Below the pieces are notes generated by a model that was given only the letters and a program-made list of their open reading frames with translations, ran no database searches and was not told the origin of the DNA. 64,000 nucleotides of DNA from Putridiphycobacter roseus (GTDB lineage Bacteria > Bacteroidota > Bacteroidia > Flavobacteriales_D > Crocinitomicaceae): NCBI RefSeq assembly GCF_003234935.1, contig NZ_QKSB01000001.1, positions 248,001 to 312,000 of the forward strand. The letters are read 5' to 3'. Below, one piece after another: positions 28,473 to 37,311 of the stretch (position 1 is the stretch's first letter; each line of letters opens with the position of its first letter). A program made the position numbers and the translations under genes.

Positions 28473-30425
28473 TTATACCACAATCAACTGTTGTGCGTGT
28501 TCATTCACTTTTACCATGTACAAACCTTTAGATAAGCTTGAAATATCAATTGCTTGCTTTGTGTTTGTTATCTTTTGACTAAATAGTAATTGTCCAGATA
28601 CACTATATACCGTTACCACATCACCAATAGTTCCGTTGATATAAACCACATCTTTTGCCGGGTTTGGAAACAAATTAAAAGGATTCACATCCACTGCCGA
28701 TACACTTAGTAAGTTGATATCCTCTTGAATGCTTCCTGTTTTATTGATAATCCAATTATCAGGATCTACAACCACACTTGAAATTTCGTGACTAAAAGGA
28801 ACTGAAGTGTTGACTGTATTTGCTGTTATAGGAATTCGATAGGTCCCAATAGAACCGTTAACCCCAAAACATTTAACTTCTATATCATTAGTGAACAGTG
28901 GTGTATTATTAATAGAAGATGCCGTATGAGAAATTTCTAAGATAGTCTCTACCCCATTAAAATGATATTTTACGGAATAAGTAGGATATCCATGTCCATA
29001 ATACCATTCATTAAAAAAAGCAGTCAAATCTAATCCTGATAAATTTTCTGCTATATTTTTAAAATCATTAAGTCTTGCTGTTCCTCCTGCGAATTGCGTT
29101 TGATAGGTTTTTAGCACATTAAAAAATACAGTATCATTGTCCATCAAAAATCTTAAAGTATGAACGATAGCATTTCCTTTATCATAAGTTAATCGACTAC
29201 TAAATATCCGATTGGTATTTAAAGAATCTTCCACCCAGACCGATCCATTAGTCTGACTCATGACATTATTGTGCACATCTTCCATTAAGCCAACTTCATC
29301 TCCTGGATTAAACTTTGCTTCCATCAAGTACTCTGTATAAGAAGCAAAACCTTCATTCAACCAAATATCCGCCCATGTTGCACAAGTTACATTATCTCCA
29401 AACCATTGGTGGCCCAATTCATGAGCAGTTAAACCATCTTCAAAAAAACCTTGTGTAGTCATGGTCTGGTGTTCCATTCCACCGTTAAAAGGTGCCATAC
29501 AATGTCCATATTTTTCAGCATGAAAAGGGTACAGGCCGAATAAGGTGGAAAAGTATTCTATAAAATCAACTGTATGATCAATTTCATTCTGAAAATAACC
29601 CAAGGTTAAAGGATTATCATAAATGTAATTTTGAACCAATATTGGCGCAGTTGCACCTACAGGATTAGCATAAATGGAGTAATCTACATACGCAGCAACT
29701 GTGATTGAAATCAAGTAATAATCAATCGGATACACTGACTCCCAGTTATAACGGTGTTTTCCATTTCCTAAGTCTACCACATTTTTTAACAAACCAATGG
29801 ATCCAGCTTTGTTCGTTGAATCTGTTGTGATACTAACATGAACAGAATCTGCTTTATCGGTCAACGATTGTTTACAAGGCCACCATTCATAAGCAGAAAA
29901 AGGTTCCGATAATGTCCAGGTTACTTGATTTCCCCATGAGCCTGAACTAGCATTGTTAATTCCACCACCAGCTAATGGGTTTGTTGCTTGATTTGGTGGA
30001 GAACCACCATATACAATTCTCACTTTAAAAAAGTCATTTTGCACAAAATTTGCAGGAACAGTCACGGCCGATCCTGTACGATTGAAATTACTTACATTTA
30101 CGTTATCCAAATAAATAGAATCAATAGCTAGGTCTTCGTGTAATTCAAATAGTATACCTGTTAAAGTTGGGGCTAAAACTTTTGCATGCATCTCTGCAGC
30201 TCCGAACAAGTCGGTAGTTGTTCTTTCGACATTTAAATCCAAAAGATAAAAATGAACGTCATACAGTTCCGTGGTCGCAATTTGAGCCAAATTCAAAGTA
30301 TTTGAACGCGATTGGGTTAAACTCACCCTTTTTGATTTTGTTTCAGCGCATAGATGTGAACCTGTTTGCCCAAAACCTTTCGTATTCATGACTAAAAGTA
30401 AGAACAGTAATCTTATTATTTTCAT
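28473..30425 (-). CDS. Secreted M1 family metallopeptidase with T9SS sorting domain
   Basis: A 650-residue exported zinc peptidase. It has a signal peptide (MKIIRLLFLLLVMNTKGFGQ), the zinc site H335-ELG-H339 with E358 in IWLNEGFASY, and an exopeptidase-like GGMEH motif. The last 75 or so residues form a type A T9SS sorting domain (NLFPNPAKDVVYINGT ... LSKGLYMVKV). It would be secreted across the outer membrane by the gliding/Por machinery and released or attached to the surface. I chose the ATG at 30425, which places the signal peptide first and gives an ATGA overlap with the ACMSD gene upstream. Confidence 0.9.
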   Translation of the reverse strand: MKIIRLLFLLLVMNTKGFGQTGSHLCAETKSKRVSLTQSRSNTLNLAQIATTELYDVHFYLLDLNVERTTTDLFGAAEMHAKVLAPTLTGILFELHEDLAIDSIYLDNVNVSNFNRTGSAVTVPANFVQNDFFKVRIVYGGSPPNQATNPLAGGGINNASSGSWGNQVTWTLSEPFSAYEWWPCKQSLTDKADSVHVSITTDSTNKAGSIGLLKNVVDLGNGKHRYNWESVYPIDYYLISITVAAYVDYSIYANPVGATAPILVQNYIYDNPLTLGYFQNEIDHTVDFIEYFSTLFGLYPFHAEKYGHCMAPFNGGMEHQTMTTQGFFEDGLTAHELGHQWFGDNVTCATWADIWLNEGFASYTEYLMEAKFNPGDEVGLMEDVHNNVMSQTNGSVWVEDSLNTNRIFSSRLTYDKGNAIVHTLRFLMDNDTVFFNVLKTYQTQFAGGTARLNDFKNIAENLSGLDLTAFFNEWYYGHGYPTYSVKYHFNGVETILEISHTASSINNTPLFTNDIEVKCFGVNGSIGTYRIPITANTVNTSVPFSHEISSVVVDPDNWIINKTGSIQEDINLLSVSAVDVNPFNLFPNPAKDVVYINGTIGDVVTVYSVSGQLLFSQKITNTKQAIDISSLSKGLYMVKVNEHAQQLIVV

Positions 30426-31438
30426 AAAAATTTTGATTTTGGTAAGTTCAACCAATCTAAAGTTGATTTGGAAAAAATATTCTCAATATCCTTCTTAGCC
30501 ATGTCGCTATCGGTAATAAATTTTCCGATTTCTAAATCCCCTAAAGGAAATGGATAATCTGTTCCTAGACAAACTTTCTCAGAACCAACCGCATTGACAA
30601 TGTATTTTAACATATCAATATCATGGGTAATACAATCTACCCAAAACTTACCTAAATATTCTCTTGGATTAATGGTATTATCCACCTGAACTAAATCAGG
30701 ACGGCAATTAAAGCCATGTTCTAAGCGACCAATAGTCGGGATAAAGGAACCACCAGCATGCGAAAGCATCACCCTTAAGTTTGGTAATTTTTCCATCACG
30801 CCACTAAAAATTAGAGAAGCCATTGCTCTTGATGTCTCTGCCGGCATGCCTACTAACCAAGGCAACCAATATTTTTCCATACTACTAAACCCCATCATTT
30901 CCCAAGGATGAATCATCACGGCTAAACCCAATCGATCTGCAGCCTCAAAAATTGGATAAAATTCGGCTTCACTTAAATTTTTATCATTGATGTTCGAACC
31001 AATTTGAATGCCGGGAATATTCAATTCATATTTTAAGCGTTCCATTTCTTGAATAGCCAAATCTGCATCTTGCATTGGAATAGTCCCTAACCCAATATAA
31101 TTCTTTGGATACTTAGCCTGTAAATTGGCGATATGGTCATTTAAAAAACGACTTAAATCTAAAGTGTCTTTTGCTTTGGCCCAATACGAAAACATGACAG
31201 GAACCGTACAAACCACTTGTACCTGGGTATCGAAATTCGCATATTCAGGAATCCTAACGTTTTCATTCCAACAATTCTCCTCCACTGTTCTAAAAAATTC
31301 ATTCCCTTTCATCATATCTGCCTTGCCTTTTCCAGCAGGAGAATCTTTCATCCAAACAAAATCACCATAACCAAACTTGTCGGTCCAATTTGGCATAGTG
31401 TTCGGTAAAATGTGTGAATGGGCGTCAATCTTAAGCAT
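30422..31438 (-). CDS. 2-amino-3-carboxymuconate-6-semialdehyde decarboxylase (ACMSD)
   Basis: A 338-residue metal-dependent decarboxylase of the amidohydrolase superfamily, which diverts the kynurenine-pathway intermediate ACMS away from quinolinate. Zinc ligands correspond to H7 and H9 (DAHSHILP), H177 (IHPWEM), H227 (LSHAGGSF) and D294 (LGTDYPFPLG). The text closely follows animal ACMSD over the whole length (ENCWNENVRI, VPVMFSYWAK, KYWLPWLVGMPAET, GFNCRPDL), so the specific call is stronger than a generic amidohydrolase. The ATG at 31438 starts directly at the metal-binding strand; frames further upstream add non-family residues. No other tryptophan-degradation genes are in the window. 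Confidence 0.9.
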   Translation of the reverse strand: MLKIDAHSHILPNTMPNWTDKFGYGDFVWMKDSPAGKGKADMMKGNEFFRTVEENCWNENVRIPEYANFDTQVQVVCTVPVMFSYWAKAKDTLDLSRFLNDHIANLQAKYPKNYIGLGTIPMQDADLAIQEMERLKYELNIPGIQIGSNINDKNLSEAEFYPIFEAADRLGLAVMIHPWEMMGFSSMEKYWLPWLVGMPAETSRAMASLIFSGVMEKLPNLRVMLSHAGGSFIPTIGRLEHGFNCRPDLVQVDNTINPREYLGKFWVDCITHDIDMLKYIVNAVGSEKVCLGTDYPFPLGDLEIGKFITDSDMAKKDIENIFSKSTLDWLNLPKSKFL

Positions 31439-31472
31439 ATTTTCTATTTTACTGCGAAGATACGGAAAGTAT

Positions 31473-31943
31473 TTACTTTTTTCGAAGTGAAATGAAATCC
31501 TTAATTTTATCATTCTCTATTAAAACCGCCAAATTGTAGTGTGCTATTTGCCACTTACTGTCCTCATAAATTAAAACCCCAGACCCTCTACATTCCTCCA
31601 TCCAAGTATCAAGTGACTCCTCAAACCATGCGATTTTACCGTCCTTAGAAAAATACCAATTACGCCAATTCACTTTAAAATCCCAAGTAGACTTTTTATC
31701 AAAATAAGGTTTTGCGAAGGTATAAAATGCTTCTTTTGTCCAACGTTCTGAAGGATCCGTTCCTAAAAAGATAAAACTACTATGCATAAAATCAAAATAG
31801 GCATCCAATTGAAATGTGGCTACATCTTGGTGCCATTTATCCATTTGCTCATCTAACTTCTCTTTATTTACAGTATTTGCAGGCCCACATGCAAACATAA
31901 TCAGTAAGCTGCATATTAGGCTATAACGTTTTATCTCTTTCAT
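31473..31943 (-). CDS. NTF2-like lipoprotein
   Basis: A 156-residue predicted lipoprotein (signal ending MFAC-G, Cys about 19) whose mature part fits a SnoaL/NTF2-like fold: an N-terminal helix region (KLDEQMDKWHQDVATFQLDAYFDF), W-rich strands (WDFKVNWRNWYFS) and a final DSKWQIAHYNLAVLI strand pair. The fold often makes small pockets, but no function is assigned. It lies 34 bases upstream of ACMSD on the same strand and is probably the first gene of that three-gene operon. Confidence 0.72.
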   Translation of the reverse strand: MKEIKRYSLICSLLIMFACGPANTVNKEKLDEQMDKWHQDVATFQLDAYFDFMHSSFIFLGTDPSERWTKEAFYTFAKPYFDKKSTWDFKVNWRNWYFSKDGKIAWFEESLDTWMEECRGSGVLIYEDSKWQIAHYNLAVLIENDKIKDFISLRKK

Positions 31944-32006
31944 ACCGTTTATAATTATTTAACGACCTTAAGTCCATAAATGTACAAAGTTTACAAAAAC
32001 AGTTCT

Positions 32007-32014
32007 TACATTTG
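32007..32014 (+). promoter_or_regulatory. -7 box before the M16 peptidase operon
   Basis: TACATTTG matches TAnnTTTG, 17 bases before the ATG at 32032. No TTG at the expected -33 position. Confidence 0.5.
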
Positions 32015-32031
32015 TACAAATTGTTATAAAA

Positions 32032-33522
32032 ATGATGAAGAAATATTTAAGTAGTCTTGGCCTCTTATTATTGTCAGGATTTTCATTCGGTCAATCCACA
32101 AAGATTGAGTTTATTGAGTATGACTTGCCAAATGGCATGCATGTTATTTTACATGAAGACCATTCAACACCTGTTGCGGCAGTGACGCTAATGTACCATG
32201 TTGGCTCTAAAAATGAAAATGAAGGAAGAACTGGTTTTGCACACTTTTTTGAGCATTTAATGTTTGAAGGAACTGAAAACATTGACCGTCATCAATATGA
32301 CAAATATGTAGAAAAAGCTGGAGGAACTTTAAACGCAAACACTTCTCAAGATCGAACATTCTATTACGAATTGTTACCATCCAACCAAATTGAAATGGGC
32401 TTATGGTTAGAATCAGAAAGACTATTACATGCGAAGGTGGAAAACATTGGTATTGAAACCCAAAGAGAAGTTGTAAAGGAAGAAAAGAGACAAAGAATGG
32501 ACAATCAACCATATGGTTCTTTTCAAGAAAACATCTTTAAGCGTGCATATATTAACCACCCATACAAATGGACCGTAATTGGTAGTATGGATGACTTAAA
32601 CGCAGCAGAAGAAAAGGATTATGTGAACTTTTATAGAACATTTTATGTTCCACATAATGTGACCTTATCTATTGCTGGTGACATTGATGTAGCGCAAACA
32701 AAAAAATGGATTGAAGATTATTTCGGAACCATTCCTAATGGCGACAAATTAAATATTTACAGAGATAAAGAGTTTTTAAGTCGCGAAAAATTTGCAGCGA
32801 AATACAAAACAGAGGTAGGTATGTTAATGGATAGTAAAAACTTTATTGGAGACTACAACAGTCTTTCCACTGAAGATTTTATTAAAAAATATTTCCCTAA
32901 AGCATCAGAAAAACCACATCCTATTCCTCGTCCAACAATCAAAGAAGGTTTGTTGACAAAGGAAATCAAAGACACTATTTATGATAACATACAATTGTCG
33001 GGTATGTTTGTGGCTTACAGAACACCAGAATTAAACCATGCAGATCATTATGCAGTTGAAATGTTGACAAAAATATTGTCTGAAGGAAAGTCTTCTAGAA
33101 TCTACAAAAATGTAGTGGAAGACCAACAAAAGGCTTTGCAAGCATTTATTTTCCCATTCCCTTTAGAAGATCCGGGAATCGTTTTAACCTTTGCTTTGGC
33201 ACAAAAAGATGTGGATTTAGCAGACTTACAAGCTTCAGTAGATGCTGAAATCAAAAAGTTGCAAGTTGAATTAGTAAGTGATAATGAATTGAAAAAAATT
33301 CAAAATCAAATTGAAAATGATGTCATTTCATCTTTTTCTAGTATGGCTGGTATTGCTGAAAACTTAGCACAATATTATACTTATTACCAAGGCCAAACTA
33401 ATTTAATAAATACTGAAATTGACAAGTATTTAGCGGTTACACCTGAAGACATTAAAAGAGTGGCAAACACTTATTTCAACCCTAGTAATAGAGTTGTACT
33501 ATACTATTTACCAAAAAAATAA
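32032..33522 (+). CDS. M16 family zinc peptidase, catalytic subunit
   Basis: A 496-residue secreted insulinase-type peptidase. A signal peptide ends around GFSFGQ. The inverted zinc motif is H71-FF-E74-H75, with the distal ligand E150 in REVVKEEKR, 74 residues beyond H75 as in the family. Two M16 domains are present (about 25-210 and 220-490). The gene is followed after 11 bases by a non-catalytic M16 partner, the usual two-subunit arrangement. It probably degrades peptides in the periplasm or at the outer membrane. Confidence 0.92.
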   Translation: MMKKYLSSLGLLLLSGFSFGQSTKIEFIEYDLPNGMHVILHEDHSTPVAAVTLMYHVGSKNENEGRTGFAHFFEHLMFEGTENIDRHQYDKYVEKAGGTLNANTSQDRTFYYELLPSNQIEMGLWLESERLLHAKVENIGIETQREVVKEEKRQRMDNQPYGSFQENIFKRAYINHPYKWTVIGSMDDLNAAEEKDYVNFYRTFYVPHNVTLSIAGDIDVAQTKKWIEDYFGTIPNGDKLNIYRDKEFLSREKFAAKYKTEVGMLMDSKNFIGDYNSLSTEDFIKKYFPKASEKPHPIPRPTIKEGLLTKEIKDTIYDNIQLSGMFVAYRTPELNHADHYAVEMLTKILSEGKSSRIYKNVVEDQQKALQAFIFPFPLEDPGIVLTFALAQKDVDLADLQASVDAEIKKLQVELVSDNELKKIQNQIENDVISSFSSMAGIAENLAQYYTYYQGQTNLINTEIDKYLAVTPEDIKRVANTYFNPSNRVVLYYLPKK

Positions 33523-33533
33523 TTATTTATATA

Positions 33534-35657
33534 ATGAAAAATTTTATCACACTAATCCTTGTTTTAGTATCCTTTAGTGCCATGGCACAAATCGATAGAT
33601 CTAAGGCACCAACACCACAACCAAATCCAAAGATTAATATTCCAACACCGAAAATTTCAACTTTGGACAACGGCTTAAAAGTAATTGTGGTGGAAAACCA
33701 TAACTTACCAAAGATATCTTATCAATTATTTATTGATAATCCAGAACACTTAGAAGAAAACAAAGTGGGAACAGCAGATTTATTTGGCGAACTTTTAGGA
33801 AGCGGTACTAGCGACTATACAAAAGCTGAATTTGACGAAACTGTTGATTTTATGGGAGCCAGTTTTTTTCCAAACAGCAATGGTTTTTACGCTTCTTCAT
33901 TAACGAAGCATTCTGAAAAGTTATTAAATTTATTGAAAAGCGTTGTTACTTCTCCATTATTAAGTGAAAGTGAATTTGAAAGAATTAAAAAACAAACACT
34001 TTCTGGATTAGAAGCAAATAAATCAGACGCAAGCAGCATGTCATCTAATGCAAGTGCTGTAATTAACTACGGTAAAAGTCATCCGTATGGTGAAGTATTA
34101 ACCGAGGAAACTTTAAACAATATTTCTCTAGCCGACATCCGCGCATATTACACCAATTTCTTTCGCCCAAACAATGCCTACTTAGTAGTGGTTGGTGATG
34201 TAACGGAAGAAAATGCTAAAAACTTAGCCACAAAATATTTTGGCGATTGGAAAGCATTGGAAGAAAACATACCAACAAAAGAATTCCAAGTAAACCAATC
34301 AAAAGGTAATCAAGTGTATTTTGTAAACAAGCCTGGTGCTGTACAAAGTGTAATTAAAATTACCAATACCATTGATTTAAAACCAGGATCAAAAGACGCA
34401 ATTAAATTAAGTGTATTAAATTCTATTCTAGGTGGTGGAAGTTTCTCTGCAAGATTAATGTCTAACCTAAGAGAAGACAAAGCATATACTTATGGCTGCT
34501 ATTCTTCTATTAACTCAGATTTATTGGTTGGAGAATTTACCGCTGGTGGAAGTTTTAGAAATGAAGTGACCGATAGTGCCGTAACGCAAATCCTTAAAGA
34601 GATTACTCGAATTACCCAAGAAAAAGTGACGCCTGCGGAATTGGATTTAGTAATTAAGTCAAAGACTGGTGCTTTTGCACGCTCTTTAGAAAGTCCACAA
34701 ACAGTAGCAAGATTCGCGTTAAATACCATACGTTATAACTTACCTTTGAACTACTACGCTGATTATTTAAAAAATTTAGAGGCGGTTACTGCGGATGATT
34801 TATTAAATGTAGCGCAAGCTTATCTAAGACCAAATAATTTAAACATTATAGTGGTTGGAAATGAAGAGGTAGCAGAAAAATTATTGAAATTTGATGCAGA
34901 TGGTAAAATCGACTATAAAAATGGTTTAGGAGGTGAAGCAATAACGCTAGAAGCAATGCCAGAAGGAGTTACCACAAAAACTATCCTAGACAACTTTATC
35001 CATAAAACTTTTATAGCAGACAATCAAAAAGCAATTCTTAAAAAACTAAAGAAAAACAAATACACAAAAACGGTATATGATGGAACTTTACCTCAAATGG
35101 GGATGAATCTTGAGTTAACAAATCTAAGTGCGCAACCAAATAAAAGTGCCACATTGATGAAAGCAAATGGCATGACCATGCAACAAGAGTTTTTTAATGG
35201 TACAGCTGGAAAATCAATTTCCATGCAAGGTGAGGTTGCACTATCAGCAGAGGACATCAAAGAAAAAAGTCAACCCAATTACCCTTTCGATCAGTTCCAC
35301 TACCTTAACAATCCTAATTTGGCTATTACTGCCTTAGGGGTAGACGAAGTGAAAGGAGTAAAATATTACAAGTTAGAAGTTAAAAATACAATTTCAGAAG
35401 ACTTAAAATATGAGTGGTATGGTGTAGAAGACGGTTTGTTACATAAATCAGAATCTATCATTACCAACGAAGGTGAATCTATGACAATTACCATAGAACT
35501 TTCAGATTATAAAATGTATGGAGGAGATAAAACAGGAATGTTATTTTCAGAAAAACAAATCATGAACAACAATGGTATGATCATTGAGCTGAAATTAAAA
35601 TCGGTTGAAATGGGCAAGAAAGTTGATAATGAGTTGTTTGAAGGCGGATTAAAATAA
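33534..35657 (+). CDS. M16 family protein, non-catalytic subunit
   Basis: A 707-residue secreted protein (signal ending SFSAMAQ) with two M16 domains (about 35-470). The metal site is lost: at the position of HxxEH the text is DLFGELLGSGTSD. The substrate-clamping region GGGSFSARLMSNLREDKAYTY (about 301-321) is kept. After about residue 480 there is an extra beta-rich C-terminal domain of roughly 220 residues, not found in short M16 partners, that may act in outer-membrane or lipoprotein binding (inferred). It should form a heterodimer with the catalytic subunit just upstream. Confidence 0.88.
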   Translation: MKNFITLILVLVSFSAMAQIDRSKAPTPQPNPKINIPTPKISTLDNGLKVIVVENHNLPKISYQLFIDNPEHLEENKVGTADLFGELLGSGTSDYTKAEFDETVDFMGASFFPNSNGFYASSLTKHSEKLLNLLKSVVTSPLLSESEFERIKKQTLSGLEANKSDASSMSSNASAVINYGKSHPYGEVLTEETLNNISLADIRAYYTNFFRPNNAYLVVVGDVTEENAKNLATKYFGDWKALEENIPTKEFQVNQSKGNQVYFVNKPGAVQSVIKITNTIDLKPGSKDAIKLSVLNSILGGGSFSARLMSNLREDKAYTYGCYSSINSDLLVGEFTAGGSFRNEVTDSAVTQILKEITRITQEKVTPAELDLVIKSKTGAFARSLESPQTVARFALNTIRYNLPLNYYADYLKNLEAVTADDLLNVAQAYLRPNNLNIIVVGNEEVAEKLLKFDADGKIDYKNGLGGEAITLEAMPEGVTTKTILDNFIHKTFIADNQKAILKKLKKNKYTKTVYDGTLPQMGMNLELTNLSAQPNKSATLMKANGMTMQQEFFNGTAGKSISMQGEVALSAEDIKEKSQPNYPFDQFHYLNNPNLAITALGVDEVKGVKYYKLEVKNTISEDLKYEWYGVEDGLLHKSESIITNEGESMTITIELSDYKMYGGDKTGMLFSEKQIMNNNGMIIELKLKSVEMGKKVDNELFEGGLK

Positions 35658-35728
35658 ATTTTTCGGTTATCAACATTTTCGAACTTTAACTGTCCACAAC
35701 TTGTTTGTAATAAGAATGGATTAAGGTT

Positions 35729-35757
35729 TTGTAGCCACTAAAGTTTACCTAAATTTG
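35729..35757 (+). promoter_or_regulatory. Promoter for dnaB, near-leaderless
   Basis: TTG (35729-35731), an 18-base spacer and TAAATTTG (35750-35757) match the Bacteroidota TTG-N(about 19)-TAnnTTTG promoter. The box ends only 6 bases before the dnaB ATG at 35764, so the transcript would start at or next to the start codon. Confidence 0.65.
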
Positions 35758-35763
35758 TGACAC

Positions 35764-37311
35764 ATGGAAAACCCCAATACAAACACACGTCCTCGCCGTA
35801 CTTTAAGTCAAAATAAAGTATTATCGGCCAATGAAGTAGGTAAAATACCGCCGCATTCAACCGACGTTGAAGAGGCGGTATTAGGTGCCATGTTATTAGG
35901 TCAAGAGGCTGTTAATGACGCGATAGATATTTTACATGTAGATAGTTTTTATAAAATTGAAAACCAAAAAATTTTCAATGCTATCTTACAATTGTTTGGC
36001 AGTTCTGAAACTATTGACATATTAAGCGTAACCGAAAGGTTAAGAAAAAACGGTGATTTAGACTTGGTTGGTGGACCAGGTGCCGTTGCTAGGTTAACTA
36101 ATAGAGTAGCGTCTACCGCACATATTGAATACCATGCAAGAATAATTGCTGAAAAATATATTCTACGTTCTTTAATTGGCATCTCATCCGAAGTAATCAA
36201 AAATTCATACGACGAAACAAAAGATGTTTTTGAGGTGTTAAGTGAAGCGGAAGAAGGTCTTTTTAAAATTACAGAAGGTAACTTAAAGAAAAGTTACTCG
36301 GGTGTAAAAGAACTCGTCTCAGAGGCTATTGAAGAAATTGAAAAAGCAAGTAAAAACAAAGATGGTGTAAGTGGTGTCCCTTCTGGATTTACTGACTTAG
36401 ATAGATTAACTTCTGGTTGGCAAAAATCAGATATGATTGTATTAGCCGCTAGACCTGGTATGGGTAAAACTGCATTTGTTTTGTCCTTAGCAAGAAATAC
36501 AGCCGTTCAGTTTAACCAAGGTGTTGCTATCTTTTCATTAGAGATGTCTAGTGTTCAGTTAACCAAAAGACTAATGTCTATGGAAACTGGATTGGCTTCC
36601 GAAAAACTAAAAAAAGGTTTTACTTCTGAAAAAGATTGGAAACAATTACATGAAAATATTACCAATTTATCAGAAGCGCCTATTTATATAGATGATACAC
36701 CTGCTTTGTCCATTTTCGAATTGCGTGCGAAGTGTAGACGATTAAAAATGCAGCACGATATTCAATTAGTAATTATTGATTATTTGCAATTGATGACCGC
36801 TGGTTTAAAAAGTGGTAATAGAGAACAAGAAATTAGTATGATTTCACGTTCAATTAAAGAAATAGCCAAAGAACTTAGTGTTCCAATTATTGCTTTATCC
36901 CAATTAAGTCGTTCCGTAGAAACAAGAGGTGGGGATAAAAGACCTATGCTTTCAGATTTAAGAGAGTCGGGTGCAATTGAGCAAGATGCAGATATGGTTT
37001 GTTTTATATACAGACCCGAGTATTATGGCTTAATTGAAGATGAAAATGGTATGCCAACCGAAGGTACTGGTGAAATTATTGTTGCAAAACATAGAAATGG
37101 TTCTTTAGATAATGTGCGTTTAAGGTTTATTAAAGAATTGATACGATTTGACAATTTAGATGCTTTTGCAGAAGTAGACTACGGTACCAAGTTTACACAA
37201 AATAACGAATTCGATCAAGAAAGTGGTAATTCTGGCACATATACTGTAGGTAGTAAAATGAATGATGATCTCCCCGGAGGTTCAATACTAAATGATGATA
37301 TACCGTTTTAA
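35764..37311 (+). CDS. dnaB: Replicative DNA helicase DnaB
   Basis: A 515-residue hexameric helicase that unwinds DNA at the replication fork. The N-terminal DnaB_N domain begins with IPPHSTDVEEAVLGAML (about 28-44); the RecA-like C-terminal domain has Walker A ARPGMGKTA, IIDYLQLM as Walker B, and SQLSRSVETR with ESGAIEQDAD near the arginine-finger region. No intein is present. The tail after about 475 is acidic and low-complexity (PGGSILNDDIPF). The ATG at 35764 is the only suitable start; its last 20 bases overlap the next gene. Confidence 0.97.
   Translation: MENPNTNTRPRRTLSQNKVLSANEVGKIPPHSTDVEEAVLGAMLLGQEAVNDAIDILHVDSFYKIENQKIFNAILQLFGSSETIDILSVTERLRKNGDLDLVGGPGAVARLTNRVASTAHIEYHARIIAEKYILRSLIGISSEVIKNSYDETKDVFEVLSEAEEGLFKITEGNLKKSYSGVKELVSEAIEEIEKASKNKDGVSGVPSGFTDLDRLTSGWQKSDMIVLAARPGMGKTAFVLSLARNTAVQFNQGVAIFSLEMSSVQLTKRLMSMETGLASEKLKKGFTSEKDWKQLHENITNLSEAPIYIDDTPALSIFELRAKCRRLKMQHDIQLVIIDYLQLMTAGLKSGNREQEISMISRSIKEIAKELSVPIIALSQLSRSVETRGGDKRPMLSDLRESGAIEQDADMVCFIYRPEYYGLIEDENGMPTEGTGEIIVAKHRNGSLDNVRLRFIKELIRFDNLDAFAEVDYGTKFTQNNEFDQESGNSGTYTVGSKMNDDLPGGSILNDDIPF

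Noticed and set aside
30422..31513. Longer start for the ACMSD gene
   Set aside because: The extra 25 residues are not family-like and overlap the end of the NTF2-like lipoprotein gene; ATG 31438 starts exactly where ACMSD proteins begin.
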